Below are positions 8,603 to 17,056 of a stretch of DNA of 64,000 nucleotides, in pieces. A program made the translations under genes and the position numbers. The notes below the pieces were generated by a model. It was not told the DNA's origin and did no database searches. It saw only the letters and a list, made by a program, of their open reading frames with translations. The DNA is from JAWKSY01 sp041402125 (GTDB lineage: Bacteria; Planctomycetota; GCA-002687715; DRQF01). Where the stretch lies: NCBI GenBank assembly GCA_041402125.1, contig JAWKSY010000010.1:1-64000 (forward strand), written 5' to 3'. How positions within the stretch are numbered: the first letter of the stretch is position 1; the number at the start of each line of letters is the position of its first letter.

Positions 8603-9300
8603 CGGGGCTCGGTCTCTTCGGCCAGGCTGCGCGGACGCTCCACTGTCCCGTTCCCGTCGGTGGGACGCAAGAGACGGTCCAATCTTCCCTTCGGGCTCGC
8701 GGCGAAGTCGGCGAGCGCCTCGCGCGCCGCCGTCCGCGGCGCGAGGACGAGCCCTTCCAGGGGCAAGCAAACCACTTGCGTCATTCCCGTCCAGTCCGGC
8801 GTCGCGGGCAGCGCGATCGAGAATTCCATCATGGCGTGCGGGGCGATCTCGCGCCGACCCTCGAGGTCCGCCGCCGCCAGTCGATGCGCGAGGTGACGCG
8901 CAAGGCGCGCGGGATCCGCCGCGAGGGAGAGCGGCGCCCGCGAGGCCCAGGGCCCCTCGCCCTCGCGCCGGAAACCGGCGAGGAGATCCTCGGGGAGCGT
9001 CAGCGCGTCGTCCCCGTGGTTGAGCACCCAGAGCCGCGCGATGCGCCAGCGGCCGCCAGTCTCGAGGGCCTCCGACCAGATCTTCCCGTGGAAGCGCTCG
9101 CGATCGGGGTCGAGTTCGCCGGGAAGGAGGAGCAGTTCGAGCGGACCGCGCGACCCGTGGACCACGGCCTGGAGATCCTCGCCGTCCGCGTGGAGGACCG
9201 GACGGGGCGGAACGCCGCGAGCGTCGTCCTCGCGCGTCGCGATCACGAGCGCGGTCGCGGCCGCCGCGGCGATCGCCGCCAGGGTGAGCCAGAGCTTCAC
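8599..9300 (-). CDS. Membrane-anchored protein of unknown function
   Basis: A 233-residue protein with an N-terminal signal anchor (LWLTLAAIAAAAATALVIA) and an extracytoplasmic domain rich in Asp, Leu and Arg. It contains WSEALETGGRWRIARLWVLNHGDDALTLPEDLL, here given only as a landmark near residues 75-105 in two parts: GGRWRIARLWVLN and DDALTLPEDLL. No enzyme motif is recognised. The start is GTG at 9300, overlapping the stop of the DUF2062 gene (GTGA), and its own stop overlaps the next gene. The three genes therefore form a coupled unit likely to act together at the membrane. Confidence 0.7.
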   Translation of the reverse strand: MKLWLTLAAIAAAAATALVIATREDDARGVPPRPVLHADGEDLQAVVHGSRGPLELLLLPGELDPDRERFHGKIWSEALETGGRWRIARLWVLNHGDDALTLPEDLLAGFRREGEGPWASRAPLSLAADPARLARHLAHRLAAADLEGRREIAPHAMMEFSIALPATPDWTGMTQVVCLPLEGLVLAPRTAAREALADFAASPKGRLDRLLRPTDGNGTVERPRSLAEETEPR

Positions 9301-9890
9301 GTCGTCTCCTCCCGGCGGGCGCGTCGGGCGGCGCGCCGCCCGAAGTAGCGGCGCGACAGGGGGTAGGTCGGCGCCGTGAACACGACGGCGACGATGAGAC
9401 TGCCGAGCCAGAGCGGCCAGCCGAGCTGCTCGATCAGGTCGATGAACGCCGTCCAGAAGCTGGCGTCCTCGCCGGGGTCGAGGATCCGCTTCACGTCCTC
9501 GTAGCCGACGGCCTCGCCGCCGAGGATCCCGAGGCCGAGGCGGTAGTAGCCGTAGTACATCGGCAGCGTCGTGACGGGATTGCTGATCCAGCACATCGCG
9601 AGGCCCGCGACGCGGTTGCCGCGCGCGATCGAACAGAGCAGGAAGACGATCGGCATCTGCACGCCGACGGTCGGAGTCAGGGCCACGAAGACGCCGAGGG
9701 TCGTTCCGAGGGCGATCGAATGCGGCGAGTCGTTGATGCCGAGGACCGGGCGCAGGATCCGCTCGTAGACGAGGCGTCCGACCCAGCCGAAGCTCATGTC
9801 CCAGGCGCGCCGCCACACGCTCCGCGGCGGGCTCGGAGCGACCGCGGGAACCGTGGACTCGGGGGCGGTGGAGGGCGCTTCGGTCGGCAT
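9297..9890 (-). CDS. DUF2062 family membrane protein
   Basis: A 197-residue protein with the family core DSPHSIALGTTLGVFVALTP, TVGVQMPIVFLLCS, ARGNRVAGLAMCWISNPVTT and MYYGYYRLG. It has three or four membrane helices and a basic tail (RRYFGRRAARRARR). DUF2062 proteins are widespread inner membrane proteins, sometimes fused to glycosyltransferases; their biochemical role is unproven. The first of three overlapping genes with a promoter-like element 75 bases upstream. The Pro/Ala-rich first 20 residues are not conserved, so a later start is possible. Confidence 0.85.
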   Translation of the reverse strand: MPTEAPSTAPESTVPAVAPSPPRSVWRRAWDMSFGWVGRLVYERILRPVLGINDSPHSIALGTTLGVFVALTPTVGVQMPIVFLLCSIARGNRVAGLAMCWISNPVTTLPMYYGYYRLGLGILGGEAVGYEDVKRILDPGEDASFWTAFIDLIEQLGWPLWLGSLIVAVVFTAPTYPLSRRYFGRRAARRARREETT

Positions 9891-9964
9891 CACGTCGGCG
9901 AGTCGCCGCCCTCCGTATCGGGGGTCCCCGGCGCGATGGGCCGCGCGGGGACGGGGTCGCCCGC

Positions 9965-9973
9965 AATCTAACA
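9965..9973 (-). promoter_or_regulatory. Extended -10 promoter upstream of the DUF2062 operon
   Basis: TGTTAGATT lies in the short non-coding gap between pabC and the DUF2062 gene, about 75 bases before its ATG. It matches the recurrent TG-N-TA...T pattern. No -35 box is visible in the G+C-rich sequence upstream. Confidence 0.45.
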
Positions 9974-9994
9974 GAACGGACGGGCGGGGCCGGC

Positions 9995-10825
9995 TCAGAC
10001 GAGTTCGGCCGGGCCGTCGACGAGCTCGAGGTACCGCTCCGCCAGGGCCGATCCCACGGGCCCCGGCGCCGCCCGCAGGGTCGCCTCGCCGGCCCGTCGG
10101 ATCGGCATGAAGGTCGAGACGGATCCGACGAGGAAGGCCTCGTCGGCCGCGGCGAGACGGTCGAAGCCGAAGCGCTCCTCCCGGACCGCGATCCCGCGCT
10201 CCTCCGCGATCCGCAGGAAGACGAGGCGGGTGACGCCGGGCAGGATGGGCAGGTCGAGCGGCGGGGTCCACAGCTCGCCGTCGAGGACGGCGAAGACCGT
10301 CGACCGCGTCCCCTCCGTCACCGTGTCGTCGCCGAGCACGAAGATGCCCTCGTCGAAGCCCCGCGCCCGCGCCTCGGTCTCGGCGAGCCGGTTGACGAGG
10401 TAGTTCATCGTCTTGAGTCCGGCCATGCCGCGCTGGCGGAACTGCGGCGCGACCCGATCCACCGCGATGGTCGGGAACTCGCGGGGCAGCGGCGGGATCT
10501 CCTCCGCGCTCACGAGCATGCTGCTGCGCCCGTCCTTGCGCCCGAGGAGGTGGAGCTTCACCCGCGCGTTCTCGATCCCGAGCGCGGCGAGGAGCTCGGC
10601 GATCGCGGCGCGGAGTCCGGGCTCGTCCCAGGGGAAGTCCATGCCGAGCTCGAGGGCCGTCCCGCGCATCCTCTCGACGTGCGGGACGAGGAAGCAGGGC
10701 TTGCCGCGGTGGACGCGGATCGTCTCGAACAGCCCGTGCCCGTGGGCGAAGAAGGGCTCGTCGAACGCGATCTCGAACCGATCCCCCTCGCGGATCTCCC
10801 CGTCCAGCGAGAATCCCTTCTTCAC
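9995..10825 (-). CDS. pabC: Class IV aminotransferase, probable 4-amino-4-deoxychorismate lyase
   Basis: A 276-residue pyridoxal-phosphate enzyme of fold type IV. The N-terminal GLFETIRVHRGKP, the PLP lysine in GLKTMNYL (about K138) and the Glu in VTEGTRSTVF (about E171) are family hallmarks. Branched-chain aminotransferases (IlvE) look similar. Coupling to pabB through a GTGA overlap (GTG start at 10825) supports ADC lyase, which releases p-aminobenzoate and pyruvate for folate synthesis. No glutamine amidotransferase (pabA) is adjacent; it must be elsewhere or shared with tryptophan synthesis. Confidence 0.82.
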   Translation of the reverse strand: MKKGFSLDGEIREGDRFEIAFDEPFFAHGHGLFETIRVHRGKPCFLVPHVERMRGTALELGMDFPWDEPGLRAAIAELLAALGIENARVKLHLLGRKDGRSSMLVSAEEIPPLPREFPTIAVDRVAPQFRQRGMAGLKTMNYLVNRLAETEARARGFDEGIFVLGDDTVTEGTRSTVFAVLDGELWTPPLDLPILPGVTRLVFLRIAEERGIAVREERFGFDRLAAADEAFLVGSVSTFMPIRRAGEATLRAAPGPVGSALAERYLELVDGPAELV

Positions 10826-12189
10826 GTCCGCACCTCCGCGCCGATCACCTCGAGCAGGCCGCGGATCTTCGCGACCGACTCATCGTATTCCGAGCCGGCC
10901 TCGGAATCGATGACGATGCCGCCGCCGCCCTGGACGCGGGCCCAGCCCGCCTCGAGCACGACGGTCCGGATGGCGACGTTGAATGCCGCGCGGCCGTCGC
11001 GACCGACGTAGCCGATGCCGCCGGTGTAGACCCCGCGCCGCGTCCGCTCGAGCCGGTCGATGACCTCCATCGCCGCGATCTTCGGCGCGCCGGTGATGGA
11101 GCCCGCGGGATGCGCGGCGCGCAGGAGGTCGAAGACGTCGCGGTCGGGTTCGAGCTCGCCCTCGACCGTGCTCACGAGGTGATGGACGGTCGGGACCGGC
11201 TCGAGGGCGGCGTGCTCGGGCACCACGACGCTGCCGGGCCGGCACACCCGGGAGAGGTCGTTGCGGACGAGGTCCACGATCATCGCGAGCTCGGCGCGGT
11301 CCTTCTCGCTGCGGGCGAGCGCGTCGGCGCACCGGGCGTCCTCGACGGGATCCGGATGCCGCGGCGCGGTGCCCTTGATCGGTCGGGTGCGGGCCCGCCG
11401 CCCGTCGACCTCGAGGTAGCACTCGGGAGAGGAGCTCAGGACCCAGGCCCCCCGCTCGCGGAACGCCGCCCCGTAGGCCGCGGGGTGACGGAGCCGGAGC
11501 GCCTCGAACAGGGCCAGTGGCTCGGCCTCGCAGGCCGCGAGGAAACGCTGGGTGAGGTTCACCTGGTAGACCTCCCCGTCGCGGATCGCCTCGCGGATCT
11601 CTTCGATCGCGGCGCGGTACTCCTCGGGCGCGTGGCCGCTCACCGCCGGCCGACGCGAGCCCGCGACGAAGGGGACGACGGGCGGACGATCCGCCGCGTC
11701 CGCGATCACCGAGCGCGCGAGCGCGTGACGTTCCTCCGCGTCGTCGGCGCCGGCGAAGATCCGCAGGGGCGCGCCGTCCTCGTGCACGACGACGAGGTCG
11801 TACCGCGCGAAGGCGAGATCGGGCAGCGAGGAGTCCGGCGGGTTCTCGTCGGGGACGACCTCGACGGCGCGACCCGCGTCGTAGCCGAGGTAACCGAGCA
11901 GACCTCCCGTGAAGGGGACGTCCTCCGGTCCGCGGGCGAAGGGGAGTCCCGCGTGCAGGCGACGGAGAGCGTCGAAGGGATCGTCGATCCGCCCGCGCGC
12001 CCCGCCCTCCTCCATCCATCCCTCGCCGCGGTGCCAGCGGTAGTGCGCGCGCGGATCGACGCCGAGGATCGCGAGGCGGCGGCCGCGCCGCGGTCCCGAA
12101 TCATCGAGGAGGAAGGTTTCGTATCGCTCGGCGAACGCGGCATGCAGTCGCGCGAAGTCGATCGTGCTTTCGAGAACGAGCTCCTTCAT
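10822..12189 (-). CDS. pabB: Aminodeoxychorismate synthase component I
   Basis: A 455-residue chorismate-using enzyme. The lysine motif PIKGTAPR (about 270) replaces the PIAGT of anthranilate synthase and marks PabB, which makes 4-amino-4-deoxychorismate. Other conserved parts are IRDGEVYQVNLTQRF, SPECYLEVDG, EKDRAELAMIVDLVRNDL, HPAGSITGAPKIAAM and the C-terminal GGGIVIDSEAGSEYDE. The ATG at 12189 is preferred over the GTG at 12195 because GAGG lies 5 bases upstream. Only about 40 bases separate it from xerC on the opposite strand, so the two promoters must overlap. pabC follows with overlapping codons. Confidence 0.92.
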   Translation of the reverse strand: MKELVLESTIDFARLHAAFAERYETFLLDDSGPRRGRRLAILGVDPRAHYRWHRGEGWMEEGGARGRIDDPFDALRRLHAGLPFARGPEDVPFTGGLLGYLGYDAGRAVEVVPDENPPDSSLPDLAFARYDLVVVHEDGAPLRIFAGADDAEERHALARSVIADAADRPPVVPFVAGSRRPAVSGHAPEEYRAAIEEIREAIRDGEVYQVNLTQRFLAACEAEPLALFEALRLRHPAAYGAAFRERGAWVLSSSPECYLEVDGRRARTRPIKGTAPRHPDPVEDARCADALARSEKDRAELAMIVDLVRNDLSRVCRPGSVVVPEHAALEPVPTVHHLVSTVEGELEPDRDVFDLLRAAHPAGSITGAPKIAAMEVIDRLERTRRGVYTGGIGYVGRDGRAAFNVAIRTVVLEAGWARVQGGGGIVIDSEAGSEYDESVAKIRGLLEVIGAEVRT

Positions 12190-12218
12190 CGACACCTCGT
12201 CGCCCTGGATCCGGGCGC

Positions 12219-12224
12219 TATGAT
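12219..12224 (+). promoter_or_regulatory. -10 element close to xerC, suggesting a leaderless transcript
   Basis: TATGAT ends 6 bases before the xerC ATG at 12231, so transcription would begin at or within a base of the start codon. No Shine-Dalgarno sequence precedes the ATG. No -35 is clear. Confidence 0.35.
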
Positions 12225-12230
12225 CGGGGC

Positions 12231-13157
12231 ATGGAAGAAGTCGATCGCTTTTTCGAGGTGTTGCGGGAGGGGCGCCGCGTCTCGCCGCACACGCTTCGGG
12301 CCTACCGGAGCGACGTCGCCCTCTTCCTCGAGTTCCTCGCCGCCTCCGCCGGCGACCCGCCGCTCGAGGCCGTCGAGACCCGGCACCTCCGCCGCTATCT
12401 CGGCGTGCTCACCGATCGCGAGTACGCCCGGACGACGATCGCGAGGAAGGTCGCCGCGCTGCGCGGCTTCTTCGGCTTCCTCCACGCCGAGGGACGGATC
12501 CCCCACAACCCGGGCGCCCTCCTCCGCAGCACGGCGGGACCGCGGCGGCTGCCGAAGGTCCTCACCGACGAGGAGCTCGAACGTCTCCTCTCGGCGCCCT
12601 CCGGACGCGGCTTCCTCGCGCGTCGCGACCGCGCCATCCTCGAGTTCCTCTACAGCACCGGCGCTCGCGTGGCCGAGCTGGTCGGCGCCCGCTGGTCCGA
12701 GATCGATCTCGACGAGGGGGTGGTCCGGCTCTTCGGCAAGGGGCGCAAGGAGCGGCTCGCCCTGCTGGGCCGCTTCGCGCGCGAGGCGCTCGACGCCTAT
12801 CGCGCGCTCGCGCTGGCGAAGGCCCGCCCGGAGGCCGAGGATCGCGTCTTCCTCAATCACCGCGGTGCTCCCCTCACCGACCGGAGCGTGCGTCGCCTGC
12901 TGAAGAAGCGACTCCTCGAGGCCCGGCTCCCGCCCGGCATCAGTCCCCACACGCTCCGCCACTCCTTCGCGACCCATCTCCTGCAGGCCGGCGCCGGTCT
13001 GCGCGCGGTCCAGGAGATGCTCGGGCACGAGTCCGTCAACACGACGCAGATCTACACCCGAATCTCGCCCCGTCATCTCCGCGACGTCTACCGTCGCGCG
13101 CACCCCCGGGCCGGCGGCGCCGGCGAACGGGAGGCCGGCGCCGCGGGCGACGCCTAA
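12231..13157 (+). CDS. xerC: Tyrosine recombinase XerC/XerD type
   Basis: A 308-residue site-specific recombinase that resolves chromosome dimers at dif with a partner Xer protein. An N-terminal SAM-like core-binding domain (1-105) precedes the catalytic domain. All catalytic residues are present: Arg146 (TGARVAEL), Lys170 (GKGRKER), His240 and Arg243 (HTLRHSFATHLL), His266 (LGHESVNTTQ) and Tyr275 (IYT). Length and context (stand-alone, no integrase neighbours) favour the housekeeping enzyme over a phage integrase. XerC and XerD cannot be separated from sequence alone. A short Gly/Ala/Glu tail is added. Its TAA overlaps the stop of the convergent prkA gene. Confidence 0.88.
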   Translation: MEEVDRFFEVLREGRRVSPHTLRAYRSDVALFLEFLAASAGDPPLEAVETRHLRRYLGVLTDREYARTTIARKVAALRGFFGFLHAEGRIPHNPGALLRSTAGPRRLPKVLTDEELERLLSAPSGRGFLARRDRAILEFLYSTGARVAELVGARWSEIDLDEGVVRLFGKGRKERLALLGRFAREALDAYRALALAKARPEAEDRVFLNHRGAPLTDRSVRRLLKKRLLEARLPPGISPHTLRHSFATHLLQAGAGLRAVQEMLGHESVNTTQIYTRISPRHLRDVYRRAHPRAGGAGEREAGAAGDA

Positions 13158-15395
13158 CCCTCGCGGCCGATCCGCTCGAGGAAGAACTCCAGCGCCTCGA
13201 TGCGACTGTAGCGGCAGTAGCCGCGCTGCTCGTCGAGCCGCCGCGCGAACTCCCGCGCGGCCTGCCGCCGCTCCTCGTCGGGGCTGCCCGGGCGGACGCC
13301 CTCGACGACGAGGACGTCGCCCACGAGCCGGCGGATCCGATCGAGCTCCTGCTCGAAGAAGCTCCGGCGGAGCCGTCCGACGAGATCCGGGAAGATCTCG
13401 TCGTAGTCGAGCGCCCGGTCGGGATGCTCGAGCTTGAAGGCCGCGAGCTTCGTCATCAGACCGACCCGGAACGCCTCCGCGTCCTTCGTCACGCCGAGGC
13501 GCTCCTCGACCCGCTCCATCAGGCGGCGATCGGGATCGACGTCCTGCCCCGACTTCGCGTCGCGGACCTTCTCCGAGCCGCGCAGCGCCTTCAGGTGCTG
13601 GACGTACTCGACGAGGAGCCGCCCGTACTCGGTCTCCTCCGCGAGCTCGGCCGCGGCCCGGACGTCCTCCTGGAGGAGATCGAAGTAGTGGCGCGACGCC
13701 TCCTCGGCGAGGTGGTCGACGTCGTGGTACCGGTTGCGCGTCCGTGCGAGGCGCAGGAACTCGTGGAAGGCGGCGTCGCGCGTCAGCAGTCCGAGGGAGC
13801 GCAGGAACAGCAGCGGCGTCAGGCACTCGCCCGGCGGGCTGACCGCGATCTCCGACAGCAGCGTCGCGAGCTCTCGGGGCGAGCAGCCGCGACGTCCCTC
13901 GTAGGCGGCGTCCCAGGTCCCCTCGAACTCGGTCTCGAAGTCGTCGTACTCCTCGCGCATCGTCTTCACGTGCGCGCGGAGGAGAGAGCGTTCCTCGTCC
14001 CCGAGGCCGGCGGGCGGCGTGCCGTCGTCGTAGAGGCGGGCCTTGTCGAGCGGGGTGAGCTTCTCGACCACGCGGCGCAGGGCCGCGTGGCCGAGGTCGG
14101 AGAGGGGCTCCATCAGTCGCGTCATCACCGCCCAGACCGCGGCGACCTCGGTCAGGTGCGGCGCCACCCGGATCCGGGTCGGAAGCTTCGCGAGCTGGCG
14201 ATCGTAGATCTCCTTCTCCCGCGTGAACTGCATCAGGTAGGGCACGCGCACGAGTTCGAGGCGCGCCTTGAAGGACGAGAAGAGCGGATCGCGGCGGAAG
14301 GCCGTCAGGTAGTTCTCGTTGCTCGTCGCGACCAGTTGAGTTGAGGTGCGCAGTGAAGGACGGGAGGTTGATGACGCCGTTCTCGGCCGTGGTGAGGAGG
14401 TACTTGTTCGCCTCCATCGGCCGCTTCGAAGCTCTCGCTGTACTCCACGATGCCGCCGTTGCCGTCCACGAGGTCCCCATCGCCTCGAAGGTCCTCGTTC
14501 TGGAGGATCGGCGGCAGCCCGTTCATCGTGGCGTGCCCGATCTGTCGCGAACCGGCGTCCATGTTCCCCTGGGGCTCGATCGCGACCGCCGCCTGGCGGT
14601 AGCGGCGGCTGACGTCGAAGCGCTCGGCCTGGACGTGTCGCATGACCTTCGCCCAGTCGCCGTGATAGGCCTTGATGAGCGCGTCGTAGATGCGGCGCGA
14701 CTTCGGTAGAGGTCCCGCTGGCAGGAAGCGCGTGAGGATGAACCGCTCGCGCTCGTCCTCCCCGGCCTCGACGAGGACGTTGCTCGAGGAGCGGCCCCCG
14801 CGAGGCGCGGGGCACGGAAGATCGGGTTCTCGTTGAGCTCGCAGGGATCTGGCCGAATGCGGTCGGCGTCGAGGTGGGCGTAACTGTCGATGTCCTCGTC
14901 GGGGAGGACGGGATTGAAGCTCGAGGCGCTCGCCGCGCTCGTCCACCTCTTCGAAGACCCAGTTGAAGCGGAGCAACATCCCCTCGTCCTCGCGGCTGTA
15001 GGCCTCGAGACCGCGGACGAGCGCCGCCGGGGTCGTCTTGCTCGACCCGTTGGGGCCGTGCAAGAGGATCATCCGGTCATTCGACGTCGCTGGACGAACT
15101 CGCGCAGGCACCGGTAGAGCTCGTTCTGGACCTCCTGACCGGCTAACCGGCGAGGCCGCCGCGCGGGTCGATGCGGAGCCGGAACCGGCGCACCCGGGAC
15201 TACGACCCCCTGGTCGTCTCGGTCCCGGTGGTCCATCATGTCGGCGGTGTACTGCGCCACGTCGCGCGTGAGCGCGTAGGGCCGGCGGCGCAGGAGGTCG
15301 AGGTACTCGGAGAAGGAGAGGATCGCGCCGACGCGCTCGAAGCGCTCGCGGGATTCCCGCCCGATCCGTTCGAGGATCCGCTCGATCTCTTCCAT
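13154..15395 (-). CDS. prkA: PrkA-type serine protein kinase / AAA protein (multiply frameshifted)
   Basis: The C-terminal 330 codons are intact and carry the PrkA signature SNENYLTAFRRDPLF, ARLELVRVPYLMQF and a long helical tail. The N-terminal half is in pieces: FSEYLDLLRRRPYALT, then the P-loop ILLHGPNGSSKTT, then GDWAKVMRHVQAERF and MDAGSRQIG, then EANKYLLTTAENGVIN, each in a different frame. Changes are needed near 15190, 15090, 14930, 14800, 14425 and 14340. PrkA-family proteins are AAA ATPase-like kinases linked to starvation and stress and usually sit beside yeaH (DUF444) and spoVR, neither of which is here. The break cluster suggests sequence error more than decay, but a pseudogene is possible. 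Confidence 0.72.
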
Positions 15396-15428
15396 GGGTC
15401 CCCTCCCCGACGACCGTTGACGGGACGC

Positions 15429-15437
15429 ATCGTACCA
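15429..15437 (-). promoter_or_regulatory. Extended -10 promoter upstream of prkA
   Basis: TGGTACGAT lies 34 bases before the prkA ATG in the gap between the tRNA genes and prkA. It fits the local TG-N-TA...T pattern. No -35 box is visible. Confidence 0.4.
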
Positions 15438-15473
15438 GGAGCGGTGACGACCTCGGGGCCCGGCTCTCGCGAG

Positions 15474-15548
15474 TGACCCCGAGGGGATTTGAACCCCTGT
15501 TACCAGGATGAAAACCTGGTGTCCTGGACCTGACTAGACGACGGGGCC
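15474..15548 (-). tRNA. tRNA-Glu (anticodon UUC)
   Basis: A 75-base cloverleaf. The acceptor GGCCCCG pairs with CGGGGTC. The anticodon stem is CCAGG/CCTGG with loop TTTTCAT, giving anticodon UUC. The T arm is CAGGG/CCCTC-like around TTCAAAT. The discriminator is A and CCA is not encoded. It lies 20 bases downstream of tRNA-Lys and is probably co-transcribed with it. Confidence 0.93.
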
Positions 15549-15568
15549 TCTTGTTTCGACTTCCGGAG

Positions 15569-15641
15569 TGAGGACAGAAGGACTCGAACCTTCGACCCGC
15601 TCCTTAAAAGGGAGCTGCTCTACCACCTGAGCTATGTCCCC
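15569..15641 (-). tRNA. tRNA-Lys (anticodon UUU)
   Basis: A 73-base cloverleaf. The acceptor GGGGACA pairs with TGTCCTC. The D arm GCTC/GAGC is regular. The anticodon stem GCTCC/GGAGC has loop CTTTTAA, giving UUU. The T arm GAAGG/CCTTC encloses TTCGAGT. CCA is not encoded. Confidence 0.95.
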
Positions 15642-15681
15642 TGACGCCGCGGCCTTCGGGTCGCGACGGCCCATATCCTTA

Positions 15682-15708
15682 CCGGATTTTCCGGAGATTC
15701 AAATCTCC
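15682..15708 (-). terminator. Pair of small hairpins at the end of frr
   Basis: Two short inverted repeats, ggagatt/aatctcc (15693-15708, spanning the frr stop) and ccgga/tccgg (15682-15694), follow one another in an unusually A+T-rich patch before the tRNA genes. They may end or attenuate the rpsB-tsf-pyrH-frr transcript; stems are short, so this is tentative. Confidence 0.3.
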
Positions 15709-16265
15709 ATGATCTCTTTCGCCTTCGCCGCGGCGATGGCGTCGATGTCCTTCTCGGCGGCCTTCGTGGCCTCCTGGATGTCGTCCAGCAGGCGACGGTG
15801 GTCGTCCTCGGTGATGATCGAGTCCTTCTTCACCTGATCGGCGTGCTTGTTCGCCTCGCGACGCACGTTGCGGATGGCGACGCGCTGCGACTCGGCGAGC
15901 TCCTTGACCTTCCCCGCCATCTTCTTGCGGGTCTCCTCGGTCAGGGCCGGAACGGTGAGGCGGATCAGCTTGCCGTCGCTGCTGGGCGTGATGCCGATGT
16001 TCGCGGCGAGGATCGCCTTCTCGATCGCCTTCACCTGCGTGGCGTCGAAGGGCTTGATCGTGACCGTCTTCGGATCGGGGGTGGAGATCTGCGCGAGCTG
16101 GCCGATCGGCGTCGGCGAACCGTAGTAGTCCACGCGGATCGTCTCGACCAGCGCCGAGGACGCGCGCCCGGTGCGGATGCCCCGGAGCTCCTCCTCGAGA
16201 TAGGACACGCACTTGCCCATCTTCTCGCGACCGTCCGCGATGATGCCGTCGTAGCTCAGATCCAT
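15699..16265 (-). CDS. frr: Ribosome recycling factor
   Basis: A 188-residue protein of normal length. It dissociates 70S ribosomes from mRNA after termination together with EF-G. Family motifs are RTGRASSALVETIRVDYYG, TPIGQLAQISTPDPKT and VRREANKHADQVKKD. The last gene of the classic rpsB-tsf-pyrH-frr operon, 16 bases after pyrH. Intact and essential in bacteria generally. Confidence 0.97.
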   Translation of the reverse strand: MDLSYDGIIADGREKMGKCVSYLEEELRGIRTGRASSALVETIRVDYYGSPTPIGQLAQISTPDPKTVTIKPFDATQVKAIEKAILAANIGITPSSDGKLIRLTVPALTEETRKKMAGKVKELAESQRVAIRNVRREANKHADQVKKDSIITEDDHRRLLDDIQEATKAAEKDIDAIAAAKAKEIMEI

Positions 16266-16281
16266 GTCTCCCCTCCTTCGC

Positions 16282-17046
16282 TCAGGATTCGCGATCGAAG
16301 TGCGCGATGGTCGTGCCGACCTCGTCGTCGCCGCTCAGGACCCGCGAGATGTTCTCGGTGTCCAGCATGTCGAAGACGACGATCGGGATGCCCGCCTCGC
16401 GGCACATCGTGATCGCGGTGTGATCCATGACCTCGATCTGGCGGTTGATGACGTCGAGGTAGTCGAGACGCTCGAGGCGTTCGGCGTCCTCGAAGCGCTT
16501 CGGGTCCTTCGTGTAGACCCCGCCCACCTTCGTGCCCTTCAGGATGACCTCGCAGCCGAGCTCCCGCGCGCGCAGGGCGGCCGCGGTGTCCGTGCTGACG
16601 AAGGGGTTTCCCGTGCCGGCGGCGAGGATCACGATGCGCTTCCGCTCGAGGTGGCGGGTGGCGCGGCGCCGGATGTAGGGCTCGACGACCTGGTTGATCG
16701 CGATCGCCGACAGGACGCGGGTCTCGCAACCCATGACCTCGAGCGCGCCCTGCAGGGCGAGCGCGTTGATCACGGTGCCGAGCATCCCCATGTAGTCCGC
16801 GGTGGCGCGGTCGATGTCGATGCTCGTGAGGTGAGCGCCGCGCACGAGGTTGCCGCCGCCGACGACGACGGCGACCTCGATGCCCTGATCGGCGATCTCC
16901 TTGATCTGGCCGCAGGCGGCGTGGATCGCGGTCCGGTCGAAGCCGGTGCCGCCGGCGGCGCAGAGGGACTCCCCGCTCACCTTCAGGAGGATGCGACGGT
17001 AACCGTCACGCCCCCGCCCGCGATCGTTCGTGCCGTCCGCCGCCAT
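16282..17046 (-). CDS. pyrH: UMP kinase
   Basis: A 254-residue amino-acid-kinase-fold enzyme that phosphorylates UMP to UDP in the cytosol. YRRILLKVSGESL is the N-terminal nucleotide loop, VVVGGGNLVRG the glycine loop, and AAGTGNPFVSTDTAAALRA the UMP/ATP site. ILKGTKVGGVYTKDPKRF follows. The ATG at 17046 is 10 bases after the tsf stop; upstream in-frame codons inside tsf are not homologous. The first 18 residues are a non-conserved charged tail. Confidence 0.96.
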   Translation of the reverse strand: MAADGTNDRGRGRDGYRRILLKVSGESLCAAGGTGFDRTAIHAACGQIKEIADQGIEVAVVVGGGNLVRGAHLTSIDIDRATADYMGMLGTVINALALQGALEVMGCETRVLSAIAINQVVEPYIRRRATRHLERKRIVILAAGTGNPFVSTDTAAALRARELGCEVILKGTKVGGVYTKDPKRFEDAERLERLDYLDVINRQIEVMDHTAITMCREAGIPIVVFDMLDTENISRVLSGDDEVGTTIAHFDRES

Positions 17047-17056
17047 CACCGCCGGC

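Noticed and set aside
9995..10825. Branched-chain aminotransferase IlvE
   Set aside because: The same fold, but coupling to pabB and the short length favour PabC.
12231..13157. Phage or integron integrase with a mobile island
   Set aside because: Length and catalytic spacing fit housekeeping XerC, and the flanks are core genes without attachment repeats.
15569..15641. tRNA with anticodon UUA (suppressor)
   Set aside because: Correct placement of the 5-bp anticodon stem (GCTCC/GGAGC) gives loop CTTTTAA and anticodon UUU, a normal tRNA-Lys.
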